Part shown: piece after piece, positions 7,418 through 16,575 of the stretch | Layout of the letters: each line of letters opens with the position of its first letter | Numbering within the stretch: the first letter of the stretch is position 1 | DNA from: Stramenopiles sp. TOSAG23-3 | Taxonomy: Eukaryota > Sar | Assembly (NCBI GenBank): GCA_900128585.1 | Contig: LT642254.1 | Coordinates: forward strand, 973 to 17,652 | Reading direction: 5' to 3' | DNA length: 16,680 bases | Notes under the pieces: model-generated | Databases searched by the model: none | The model's input: only the letters and a program-made list of their open reading frames with translations | Told to the model about the DNA's origin: nothing | Translations under genes and position numbers: made by a program

Positions 7418-7749
7418 GCTGTGATGAATTGTGAAGAATGCAATAATTTAAGAATGCAGCAATGCAGTTGAATTACTCTTCTTCTCTTTGCATGCTATAT
7501 TATAGTAATAAAACTACTATTGTCCATGGTCACATTAGCGAGTTACGTTAGTGTTAGTAATAATAATAATAATAAAAACAATTATTAAAAAATAGCGGTT
7601 GCAATCGCTGGTTGATTACATTTCATTTGGCGAAATTGGATAGCACATTCGTCTAATCAATTTGATTGAAAACCACCACTAAAAAGGTAGAAGGAATCTC
7701 TGCTACATAATTAGTGTTGCCGAAGTTTGCGTCTAGAACCGGATACAAA

Positions 7750-10700
7750 ATGGAAGAGCAGGGACATCCAGAGGAGTCTGGCAAACAGGAAACCGTTAGT
7801 TCCAACCAGGAAGACGTTGCTGCCAACCCGGAAGTTGTAGTTGCTGACGTTGATTCCGATCCTGATGACTTGGACGAAGACGTTCATGTTGCGAAGTCAG
7901 GTATGGACATAATGATGTCCCTGGAGGGCTCAGCTTTGAACGATCTGAGATCACGCTTTGAAACGAAAGAGGAAGAAGAGGGCGACGGGTTAGACTTGGA
8001 CGAGTTTGTTGACACGTTTTTGGAGTTTCTTACACCCGACCAAGACGATCGAAAACATCTTGTGACCGATCTTGTCGAATTGTTTCACCAGATTGATATC
8101 AATGGCGACGGAACAGTAGAATGGGAGGAATTTACTTCGTACTGTGTGGAGGCGGGATTGCTTGCAACCCGCCGTGTCAAAATTCCTCTTAAATACCAGT
8201 TTGTTGAAGACAAACGGTTTGTGGACAAATATACGAAAGGGGAGTTGTCTGGGATTACTTGGATCCCTGAAATCAATCGTTTGGCAGTGCTTGAAAAAGG
8301 AACCTGTGTTCTAAAAATGTACGACAACAATTTCCTGCTGCGCGGTACCGTGGATTTAAGGGATGGAGTGCACCCGGAAGAACAAAAGAAAAACGAGAGC
8401 GAGCACAAAATCCGTCAAGACATCCAGGAAGTTAAAGCGAGCGTGCTGACAGTTTGCTACGTTGTCCCTAAGAACATTTTGGTGATTGCCTCATCTGATC
8501 TGGGTATTTCGCTGTGGGAATGTGGCCTGCAAAAGAAAAACCCCTTTTTGAAAACTTCTGCGTTGCTCAAGCCGGATGAGTACCGTTTTTGTGGCCAGAT
8601 TCATACCGCGGCAATGGTCTTAAAACTAAAGTTCTGCCCTGTGTCGGATTTGGTATGGGCGGTTGGAGGGCATGAGGTGATTAGTAATGGGGTCAGTGAG
8701 GAGCCTTCTCAAAATCACCCTGGAATAATACAAGGCTACAAAGTTGTGATGACAACTGCGGGGGGTCTTAAAGATTTTTACGACCTGAGTCCGTTCTTTC
8801 GTTTGGAAGGATACCATCGTGCCTGCGCCATGGACATTCTGGAAATAGAAAAAGAAGGCGTACTGGTCACGTCTTCTATTGACAAACACAAAAATTTAGG
8901 ATTGTGGGATATACACACAAAAAAGTTTCGTTCGCCACTTCAAGGGCACAGTAGAGGGGTAGTTTCTATAGTTTATGCTGACGACCAAAATTTGTTAGTT
9001 AGTGCTGGCTTTGAATACGAGGCGCTTATTTGGGATGTGAAAGGGTCAAAATTCCCAATAATGACAATTTCAGGACATCATTCGCCCCTCGTTGGCGTCA
9101 GTCTGGCCCCCTTCACAACTGGTTCAAATGCAATTACGTTGGATCGAAAAGGGAATTTCAAAATGTGGGACATACGGCGCTCCACGCACTCAAAAGCCTT
9201 GCTGCTGGAGACCTGGGAAGTTAGCCAAGGCGTCGGTGGATTTCAACCCAAATGTTTTGACATTATGGTGCCCGGAAAGGATTGTGTTGCGGCGGGCTAC
9301 AATTTGCACGTATTTAAATGCAGACGCAAGCGAACTACAGAAATGATTCCCTCCTTCGTGCAATATAATCCTGAATTTATGAAGTTTGCCGTTGCGTTTG
9401 GGTCCGATATTCTCATCTACAACGCGGAGGATGGGGCGGAGTTGCAGCATTATAGAAATATTGGTAAATCAGAAATTACCTCAATGTGTTTGGATCGCCG
9501 TTATAGAAAACTGATCGTGGGCTACCACAACGGCGATATTTTAGTGCATAACTTTATGAACGGTGCGGTTATGAAACGGTTCCAAGGGCACTCTTGTGAT
9601 GTCACGGCACTAGTTATGATTCGGCAAGATGATTGCCTTGTAAGTACATCTTGGGATAAGTCGATAAGAGTGTTCGATGAAATTGCACCAGGAGAAGGTT
9701 TAAGCCACCCTCCGACTGTCTCGAGCATGAGAAGTATTAACGACGTTCATGACCGTGACGTCGGGTGCATGGCGGTATCGCATACCTTGAGTCTTGTTGC
9801 AACGGCAGCTACAGATTTTAAAATTAGAATCTGGGACTTTCAGCAACTGAAGCTGGAAAAGAACGGCAGTTACTTACACCACACCGTCGAAATCACGTGC
9901 ATCAAATTTGTAGACCCTTACCCTATCCTGGTATCGTGCGATTGCAGCGGCTTAATCGCGATATGGACGGTGCGACCAGACGTAAATAGGGGAAGAGTAT
10001 TGCATGCATTTCACAATCTTTCCGTTGTGAATGAATTTGTGTCCATGGCTACGATGCAAAAAATTGAGAAGCGAGAGAAAGAGGAGAATTTTGCATTTTT
10101 GACCGGCATTCCCTTAGAGAAAAATGAAACGGAGGAGGAAGAGCCTAGTAATTTGCAACCAGTTGCCGTGAATGCTATAGCAATTTCAACAAGCAAAGGT
10201 TTTCCTGAGCTGTACAGCGGCGACGACGTTGGATCGATAAAGAAATGGGATTTGAAACGTTTCATAGATTCTTACAAAATAACCCCTGTAACCAAGTCGG
10301 TCACAGGGTTGATAAGCTATAACGCAAGGAGGAGGTTTCACCGGTCAGCGAAAGGCGACATAAATTTTGAGGGTAACTCTGACACCCGCAACAAGCCAGG
10401 GGGTATAGTTCAAGGAAAGAACAAGGACGTTAAGGTAACAATGGTGAAAGCATGGAAGGCCCACTCCGACGCAATCAATCATTTGCACGCGGTGAACGAA
10501 AGGCCATTTTGCGTTGTTAGTTCCTCGATGGATCTTAGCTGCAGAATTTGGTCGTGCGATGGGCTTCCCATGGGCAGCCTTTGCGTCAGTGTATTGGAAA
10601 AACAAAGGATAGCAGAGGGGCGAGCAAAGAAGGTTCCTTGGCTGCTGACCCCTCCTGTTAATCACCGAAGGCACGAGCGTCTAAAACACGGCCAGTTTGT

Positions 10701-12025
10701 CATGGAGTCGGTAGATAAGATAAGGGAGGAAAAGGCAAAGAGGGCACAGAAAGATGCCGCGCGCGTTGCTATACCCGCGTTGGTACGTAGCAGGGCGCCA
10801 TCCCCTAAATCGGAGGGGGGGGGGGTCAAAAAGCTTCAGTGCAATTTTGGGGCAGCTCGAGAAGCCAGACGACTCAAACACTTTACCGCCATTGAAGGAA
10901 AGCAAAGGCCCAAAGTACCGTCACTTTTCAGCAGAAATAACATCAAGAGAAAGGGTTTTATCCTCTTCTATCGCTCTGCAAACTCCCGACCTAGGACTCT
11001 CCCCGTTCTTGCAGGAGCAATTGGGGGCCACATGGCACCCGCAGACCGAAAAGAAGAGCCCTCGTAATTCTATATTTGGGCAAAGCTTACCAAAGAATCC
11101 TCGGCCTCCCATGGTTGGGAGCGCATCCGCCCCAGAATTGTTGCCACCCGTGGCAGATGCTGAAGAGAAGCCGCAAACTGCAAGTGTAGTAGAGGTTTCA
11201 GAGGCAGTAAAAGTTCGTAAAAGGATACGTATGCGGAAAACCTTGACCCGTGTCAATTCGATGCTTGCTGAGGCAGAATTGATGGAAAACGTTCACTTGG
11301 GATCCAGCGAACAGGACCGTCTGCGCAATGTCCATTCCTCAATTTTTGGCGCTCGCGCAAGTGCAGAGATACCGCTGAAGGGAGGGGAAAATGTTCAGCG
11401 TGTGAAACATTTTGGGCCATACACAATGCAAGACGTGCAATCCGTTAGGGCGCTGTTCAATAGTTACGACGATGATGGCTCAGGCTCCATTGACTCGACT
11501 GAATTTAAAACGTCCGCAAACATGAAACACCAACACTTGTTTGAGAACGCCGGGAGCATGTTTTCCGCAATTGACAAAGATGGCTCTGGAACTGTAACGT
11601 TTCAAGAAATGTGCGAAGCGGTTTTCCCGAACCTCCCCGAGAGCGTTTACCAAGAGATGCTTGATTACGTCACGAATAACGAAGAATCGCAAAGGAAAAG
11701 ACGCAATATACAACTCGCCCCCAAACAGGTAGAAGAAATAAAAGAAATATTTCATCTTTTTGATGTGGACAAATCTGGGGGCATAACGATTGAAGAATTG
11801 TACGGGGCTCTAGCAAGTTCTCATGGTTCCGATACAGAAGAATTTGAAACTTATTTTTCTATGGAAGAATTGCGTAAACTTGTATTGCAATACGACGCGG
11901 ATGGAAACGAAACTCTAGATATTGACGAATTCGTCAACTTGTTTCATGACAATTTCTACGATGATGGCGCTGTTAACGATAGCAGAGACCACTCCTCGGT
12001 AGTTGATTCCAATATCCGCTATTGA
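7750..12025 (+). CDS. EF-hand / WD40-repeat / EF-hand protein, frame broken by 1 base in a G run
   Basis: One gene of about 1,424 residues is inferred from two overlapping frames. The first starts at ATG 7750 (a slightly longer frame opens at a GTG, which I do not use); the second ends at TGA 12025. They join at 10815-10825, where removing one of 11 G gives a continuous protein. The N-terminus is acidic, followed by a degenerate and then a canonical EF-hand (DINGDGTVEWEE, 116-127). About 780 residues of WD40 repeats follow, marked by endings such as LGLWD, ALIWD, FKMWD, IRIWD, IKKWD and CRIWS, enough for roughly two propellers. The second frame adds a basic linker and four EF-hands with loops near 1240 (DDDGSGSIDSTE), 1275, 1338 and 1382. 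EF-hand plus WD40 fusions resemble the WDR49/WDR64/EFCAB8 group, often linked to cilia; a calcium-responsive scaffold is likely, but orthology is not established. Confidence 0.85.
10815..10825 (+). other. Frame disruption at an 11-G homopolymer
   Basis: Upstream codons read S-E then GGG-GGG-GGG-GTC. With one G fewer they read S-E-G-G-G-S-K-S and continue into the EF-hand frame. Left as is, the first frame runs about 80 more residues of unremarkable sequence to 11067. A sequencing or assembly indel is the simplest cause; a true mutation or ribosomal slippage is not excluded. Confidence 0.8.
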
Positions 12026-12289
12026 AACAAAACATTTTACTAAGTTATTAAAAACAAGAAAATTGGCTGTTATTTAAGTAATTAAAATTAATGTATACTG
12101 CGAACTGAATATCTAGATTTAGACATTCTAGGTTTGCATTCTTTCATGAAGTAAAGTTTTTAAGAAAAACTTAGTCCTTGTAGGACAATGAAAACAACGC
12201 AGCTCGCAGAAAGGTCCATGAGACGCTTGTCAAAATGCAAAAAGGATGCGAATAAAAAACTATTAAAGCTTAATCAAAGACTTTTAGTT
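12026..12289. other. Convergent intergenic region, EF-WD40 / taxilin
   Basis: Only 264 bp separate the two stop codons. The EF/WD40 side carries the 3'-flank motif and its tail (12047-12108). The taxilin side (about 12180-12289) shows no copy of the motif and no other recognisable element. Confidence 0.6.
12047..12079 (+). promoter_or_regulatory. 3'-flank motif copy, EF/WD40 gene
   Basis: ATTAAA (12047-12052) runs into ACAAGAAAATTGGCTGTT and ATTTAAGTAATT, starting 21 bases after the stop codon. Apart from its hexamer it is identical, in gene-sense orientation, to the copies behind the kinase and IPMK genes on the other strand. The tail to 12108 matches 4677-4714 rather than the kinase/IPMK tail. 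Confidence 0.6.
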
Positions 12290-13195
12290 TTAGTTCTCTA
12301 TCTGCTTTTCGAGTTGCACGACTTTGGCCTTCAATACAGCCGTTTCTTTCGCTAACTTTGATCTTTGTTTTTGTAAAGCTTTGCACAAGTCTGAAAGTTT
12401 AGAATTTTGCTTGGAAGTAGCCGTCTCCTTCTCCTTTACCAGTCTATTTTCGGCCTCCAAACGTTTTATGATCTTTCCTGATGAGTCCAAGTTGGTCCTG
12501 AGCGTTGTGAAAGTCTTGTTGCTCTCAGCAATTGCCTCGTCAAAGGAATCAAATTTTTCCTTGTAGAAACTAAGCTGTTGAGTTGCCCGAGATTCTGATT
12601 GTTGAAGTAGCGCTGACTGCTCTTTGTAAAGACTCAGCTTCTTCAGATCTTCCTGTATGGCATGGTTTTCCTGCGCTTGTTCGGCCACCAGTAGTTGGCG
12701 CTTCAAATCCTCGGCGTGTAACTGCTGCTTAAAATACTCTTCTCGTTTGTCATACTTTTGTATCAGGCTCTGCAACTGCTTGCGCAGTTCACTGTTTTCT
12801 TCGATTTGCTCCCTTCGTTGGTCGGCTTGGTTATTAATTTGAGTTTGGATGTCTGCTATTGAGGTTTCGAACTTTTTCGACAAAGCTTCCTGCTTGGCAC
12901 GCTCCTCCCTTTCCGAAGTCTCCTTTGCTATGCCAAGGAGTTTCTTTTGCTGCTGCAGCGTACGGCAAAGATTTTCAAGTTTTTCCACTTTTCGCTCCAG
13001 CGCAGAATTAGTACTTGAAATTGTTTCATATCTATTATGAGAAGTTGACAACTTGGATTCCATCCCGCGAATCTTCTGAATTGCATCGGAAAAACAGGAT
13101 CGCAATTGGTCTAACTTTTTCTGAGGATCGGCACCTTCTTGTTGCAGGATTTTCTTCAGTTCAGTCGTGGCATGCTTGCTCAAAGATACCGCCAT
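12290..13195 (-). CDS. Taxilin family coiled-coil protein
   Basis: The protein has 301 residues, start ATG 13195-13193 and stop TAA. The frame opens 20 codons earlier only at a TTG, so I use the ATG. It is coiled coil almost throughout. Family signatures are LENLCRTLQQQKK (73-85), the Lys/Glu-rich EREERAKQEALSKKFE segment (95-110), KYDKREEYFKQQL (147-159), FYKEKFDSFDEAIAESNKTF (210-229) and a second leucine-cysteine block LCKALQKQR (270-278). Animal taxilins bind free syntaxins and the nascent-polypeptide complex, and act in vesicle traffic; some associate with centrosomes or cilia. The protein is at the short end of the family and lacks long N-terminal extensions. It is convergent with the EF/WD40 gene and divergent from the CID gene. 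Family call is confident; which taxilin paralogue it matches is not determined. Confidence 0.88.
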   Translation of the reverse strand: MAVSLSKHATTELKKILQQEGADPQKKLDQLRSCFSDAIQKIRGMESKLSTSHNRYETISSTNSALERKVEKLENLCRTLQQQKKLLGIAKETSEREERAKQEALSKKFETSIADIQTQINNQADQRREQIEENSELRKQLQSLIQKYDKREEYFKQQLHAEDLKRQLLVAEQAQENHAIQEDLKKLSLYKEQSALLQQSESRATQQLSFYKEKFDSFDEAIAESNKTFTTLRTNLDSSGKIIKRLEAENRLVKEKETATSKQNSKLSDLCKALQKQRSKLAKETAVLKAKVVQLEKQIEN

Positions 13196-14076
13196 GTTGA
13201 GAAACGTGTACTGTTTGGTGAAGCAATATAAAATTGTCAACGAGGTTTTTTTCAAGAGCTTTGAGGCTTTTTTGAAATTAGTTGGATCGAAACGTTTGTT
13301 CCAACAAGGGAAAATATAATTGAAATTCTTTCAATCGTGTCCGTCGGGGAACATTTTTTTTGAAAAAGAGAAGAAAGGTGGAGAGAAGAAGAAGCTCTTA
13401 TAGTAAGGTATTTTATGTATACACAATGCGCAATAATATTTTGTGTGCAGAGAATAAATTTTCTTATTATAGATTATAAATATATATACAAAGTTATATA
13501 ATAATAAAATGAAGAACTGATAAATAAAAGAATGATGAAACTATATACCTTAAGTTTTGAATAGAATACACACAATCTCTTGCCGCGAAAAGGACAGGTC
13601 CAGCAATTTGCCTTGATTTCCTGTGTTGTGTTGATGTTATTTTATTAATAAATATAAACCTCCACCATCCCCCCGCGCCCCGTTGCTGCTGCCTGTGCTA
13701 TGTAGGAATAATAATAATAAAATAATAATAATAATAAATAGAAGAAATAAAAATGATGATTATTGTACCGCCTTTCACGGAATTCTCCTTTTAGACTATA
13801 CTACCAACCACAAGTATATAATAAAAATCATCAAATGCGAAGGGTTGTTTGAAGCGAGCAAAAAACAAACAATTGTGAAAATGCAAAGGGAAGCAAATGT
13901 ATACGTTAATCAAACGGATCTCCTGATTTTTTCACTCTATCCCTACTCCCCCTTCTTACATTAAAGCTATCTTCACCTCAGTGGTACAATTCATAGAAGA
14001 AGCATATTGTTAGCAATAGTTTAGTGTTGTTGGGAGAAAGTTTTTAGTCCGTCCGTCCGGTGCTAGGGGGTGGGGA
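13196..14076. other. Divergent intergenic region, taxilin / CID gene
   Basis: This 881-bp AT-rich spacer holds both promoters. It contains purine-rich runs near 13361-13396, TA-rich stretches (13430-13550), a C-rich patch (13669-13681) and an AATAAT microsatellite (13707-13738). A frame at 13683-13964 is low-complexity and starts without convincing context, so I do not call a gene. No 3'-flank motif lies here, in keeping with its absence from gene starts. Confidence 0.6.
13707..13738. repeat. AAT microsatellite
   Basis: About ten AAT/ATA units with one interruption, in the spacer upstream of the CID gene. Confidence 0.85.
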
Positions 14077-15354
14077 ATGGACGCCTCGGACTTTGAAAAT
14101 ACCCTTAGGGAGAAACTTGTTAACCTTGAGCTGACCCAGGGTTCCATTAGCGATGCGTCAAATTTTATGAAGCAGCAGTCCCAGAATATCCAAATTCAGC
14201 GGAAAGTGTTTCGTGAGACCTTAGCGAAATTTGATATCAATAAAAAAATGACTTCCGTTTACCTATTGAACGACGTGATCCAGAACACCAAGAAGTCACA
14301 CGGGGACTTATTTTCTCAGGCTTTTTCCAAGCTGATTGACCGCACATTTCGTAATTTTGCGGGTCACGCAGCGGCAGTGGAGAAGATGAATCGGGTGTGC
14401 TCGATATGGGCGGAGCGAAATTGTTTTAGCCCGGACAAAATTTCATCGTTTTTTGCAATATTGTCGGGGGCAAGTAGCGAGACCCTAGAAGAACAGCCCC
14501 TGCCTCCTCTTCTCGAATTGCAAAGTGACTCCGAAACAAAGAAACACGGACTGCTGCCCGTTCTCAAATCCTTAGAGGAGTCGGGGACAAATTCGAGCCT
14601 GGAGGAAAACCGCATGAAGCTGTTACGAGACAACATTGTATCTTTGATGGAACAAACAGAATCAGAGCAAGAAGCCAGCGTTCTCGGCCGAGAAGAAGAA
14701 GATTCTTCGAAAGACGAGGATTTTGTCACCGAACATATTTACATGAATTATGAGAAAAATTTTGATAGCCTAGAAAAATATGAAGCGCGCCTTAAGCACG
14801 AAAGGAAGATACGGAAAATACTGATAAAAAAGTTAAAGGACGAGGCTGAGAAGCAGCGCAGTAGTTTGAATGCAGACATCGACTTAGGGCTTCAAGCGAA
14901 CTTGGACTTAGCTGATCGATCTTCAAATGCTTGGGATGTCGTGTGCAAATTTGAACAGTCCATAAACGCACAATCAGTAAATGGGATGCATCCTGGTTTT
15001 GCGCCCACTGCGAACATGTCTTACCCACCCGTACCGGTAGACCCCCGGTTCGCTTCTGCCAGTTCCTGGAATGGCACGGGCGGTCCAAAGCGAACTCGGG
15101 TAGATGACCGATCTTGGGTGTCAGGCGCTTACCCTAACAAACGTCAAAATATAGGGAACAATGCTGGGGTTGCCCCTCCACCCCCCTATAGAACCCCCCC
15201 CCCTGTTGCATTTGGAAGGCCCCCATTTCCAGTTGGCAGAGGGCCACCACCACCAATGGGCAGAGGACCTCCGCCGTCAATGGGCAGAGGACCACAACGC
15301 CCGGGTGGAAGGGGAAGGGGAAGGCAGCTGCCTGCATGGATGACGCAAGGATGA
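14077..15354 (+). CDS. CID-domain protein, RPRD1/Rtt103-like regulator of RNA polymerase II
   Basis: The protein has 425 residues from ATG 14077 to TGA 15352-15354. Residues about 4-130 form a CTD-interacting domain: the helical N-terminus KLVNLELTQGSISDASNFM (13-31), the hallmark YLLNDVIQN (62-70) with its conserved aspartate, and RVCSIWAER (106-114). This domain binds the phosphorylated heptapeptide tail of RNA polymerase II. A Glu/Ser-rich linker leads to a coiled coil (about 223-262), placed as in RPRD1 proteins, where it drives dimerisation. The C-terminus (about 355-425) is rich in Pro, Gly and Arg, with repeated GRGPPP units and the ending LPAWMTQG. Relatives (RPRD1A/B, RPRD2, yeast Rtt103) couple polymerase to dephosphorylation, 3'-end processing and termination, so the protein is nuclear. 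The closest paralogue is uncertain. A 3'-flank motif copy follows it. Confidence 0.9.
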   Translation: MDASDFENTLREKLVNLELTQGSISDASNFMKQQSQNIQIQRKVFRETLAKFDINKKMTSVYLLNDVIQNTKKSHGDLFSQAFSKLIDRTFRNFAGHAAAVEKMNRVCSIWAERNCFSPDKISSFFAILSGASSETLEEQPLPPLLELQSDSETKKHGLLPVLKSLEESGTNSSLEENRMKLLRDNIVSLMEQTESEQEASVLGREEEDSSKDEDFVTEHIYMNYEKNFDSLEKYEARLKHERKIRKILIKKLKDEAEKQRSSLNADIDLGLQANLDLADRSSNAWDVVCKFEQSINAQSVNGMHPGFAPTANMSYPPVPVDPRFASASSWNGTGGPKRTRVDDRSWVSGAYPNKRQNIGNNAGVAPPPPYRTPPPVAFGRPPFPVGRGPPPPMGRGPPPSMGRGPQRPGGRGRGRQLPAWMTQG

Positions 15355-15467
15355 CAGCGATTGTCATTTTAGACGTATGATAAAAGATTCCCTTGACGCA
15401 ATTAATAGAACGACAGCAAATCAAGCTTGCGGAAGAAAAATCGTAAAGTTAAGTTTAACACACATGC

Positions 15468-15500
15468 ATTAAAAACAAAGTAATGGCTGTTATTTAAGTA
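15468..15500 (+). promoter_or_regulatory. 3'-flank motif copy, CID gene
   Basis: ATTAAA (15468-15473) is followed by ACAAAGTAATGGCTGTT and ATTTAAGTAATT, 113 bases after the stop codon. Compared with the kinase copy, the left half differs (AAGTAATGG for AGAAAATTGG), while GGCTGTTATTTAAGTA is unchanged. Confidence 0.55.
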
Positions 15501-15737
15501 ATTATCTCTGCTCCTGTGATTTTACTGCGTGTACTTCGTACTTAGTCATTCAACAAAATACTCTTTTGTCACTTAGTCTTTGATATGCATTACTATTTGT
15601 TTTTTTTCATTTCCCCATGACCCACAATCAACTTCCTCATCCGGTGTAAAACTTTACATTCATTGCGAGGAGGGATGAATTGGGAGAAATTTCAGAAGTC
15701 ATTTTGAAAGAATAATATTTAAAACTTTAGATTTAAT

Positions 15738-15771
15738 ATCTAAATAACAGGCACATACTTTGTGTATTTTA
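15738..15771 (-). promoter_or_regulatory. Diverged 3'-flank motif copy, small unknown gene
   Basis: On the minus strand AAAATACACAAAGTATG then TGCCTGTTATTTAGATA aligns with the CID-gene copy (ACAAAGTA, TG, CTGTTATTTA). It begins 88 bases after the stop codon of the minus-strand gene and lies in its sense orientation. It has AAAATA in place of the exact hexamer. Confidence 0.45.
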
Positions 15772-15859
15772 GTTTTAAATTACACGTACCAAAAATCATT
15801 TTAATAAATGGACTTTTTAGGGACGGACGTACTGTGATGGACATGCATTTTTCTTCTTC

Positions 15860-16258
15860 TTAGGGACCAGCTTCCATCTGATGAATATTTTGTGCCCACT
15901 TGCTGAACGTTTTGTACCCGTCCCCAAATTGTTGTGGTGCCTTAAAGAGAAAAACGACAAATCCCCACGAAAATCTCTCGAATGTCACTTGAAATTGTCT
16001 GCTACTGGAAACGGCTGAAATGCGTGCATCCACCACACTAACCACTCTAAATTTCTTGCCGAAGAAGTTAAAGCAAAAATGTGAAGATTCCAAAAGATAC
16101 GGGTTGCTGCTTGCAAATATTTGTTTAGCAATCTGCACTACACGCTCTTCTAACTGGACCCCATGGAGTTCCCCATACGCTTCAACAATCCGCCCTTGAC
16201 CCCGGGAAAATGCCAGAGCCCCCTCTATTCCACTGTGCACCTCCACCCAGTCTAACAT
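15860..16258 (-). CDS. Small unidentified protein, possible roadblock/longin-like fold
   Basis: The protein has 132 residues from ATG 16258-16256 to TAA 15862-15860. I do not recognise the family. The order of secondary structure suggests a small alpha/beta protein: a strand pair around GIEGALAFSRGQGRIVEAYG (10-29), a helix around LEERVVQIAKQIFAS (36-50), then strands around SHFCFNFFGKKFRVVSV (59-75) and FERFSWGFVVFLF (93-105). This broadly resembles roadblock/LC7, longin or profilin-type folds, but no diagnostic residue supports any of them. There is no signal peptide or membrane helix. The frame stays open upstream of this ATG to 16315, next to an acceptor-like TTTATTTGGACAG|G at 16308, so an extra 5' exon or a 5'-UTR intron (up to a GTATAC donor at 16429) is possible. 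It converges with the CID gene. Confidence 0.6.
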   Translation of the reverse strand: MLDWVEVHSGIEGALAFSRGQGRIVEAYGELHGVQLEERVVQIAKQIFASSNPYLLESSHFCFNFFGKKFRVVSVVDARISAVSSSRQFQVTFERFSWGFVVFLFKAPQQFGDGYKTFSKWAQNIHQMEAGP

Positions 16259-16575
16259 AATACTTTTTTGGCGGCGGACGTCGATGTGCGACGTGAACGA
16301 TCTCGACCTGTCCAAATAAAATGGTCTTATCTTATATATATAATACTATATGCTAACAGTTATAATCGATATAACAAACATCTTTTTAGCTTGAGAAAGA
16401 AAACGTAAGTTGGGCAAGAGAATGTATACCTGTTTCGTTTCTTTGAAAACAATTCACTCTTCTTTCTTCCCTTTATCACAAAACGAACGAAGGGGATGTT
16501 ATATTTTTTATATGATGTTACATAGTAAAACCAACAACAACCAACAACAACAAAATCAAAATTCAAACAACGAAC
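16259..16575. other. AT-rich 5' flank of the small unknown gene
   Basis: About 315 bp upstream of the minus-strand gene. It has a possible 5'-leader intron (16308-16429) and a CAA-rich stretch (16530-16560). Frames here are weak and start at TTG or in simple sequence, so no gene is called. Confidence 0.4.

Larger units (their letters stand above)
6834..7749. other. Divergent intergenic region, SYS1 / EF-WD40 gene
   Basis: This 916-bp AT-rich spacer must contain both promoters. It holds long T and A runs (7071-7117), GAGAG repeats (7128-7156), AGCTGAA repeats (about 7274-7300), a TTTTA repeat (about 7319-7348), a palindromic E-box/G-box and TGCATGC cluster (7384-7420) and an AAT repeat (about 7557-7575). 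No RNA gene or extra coding frame is supported. Confidence 0.6.
15355..15859. other. Convergent intergenic region, CID gene / small unknown gene
   Basis: A 505-bp AT-rich spacer between converging stop codons. It carries one motif copy for each gene (15468-15500 plus strand; 15738-15771 minus strand), so the two copies face each other. Nothing else is recognisable. Confidence 0.6.

Noticed and set aside
10754-12025. Independent EF-hand gene starting at ATG 10754
   Set aside because: Its first 20 or so codons overlap clear coding sequence of the WD40 frame, and joining at the G run gives one coherent protein.
13683-13964. Frame of 93 codons between taxilin and the CID gene
   Set aside because: It is rich in Asn/Ile/Lys from AAT repeats, has no recognisable domain and lies in a promoter-containing spacer.
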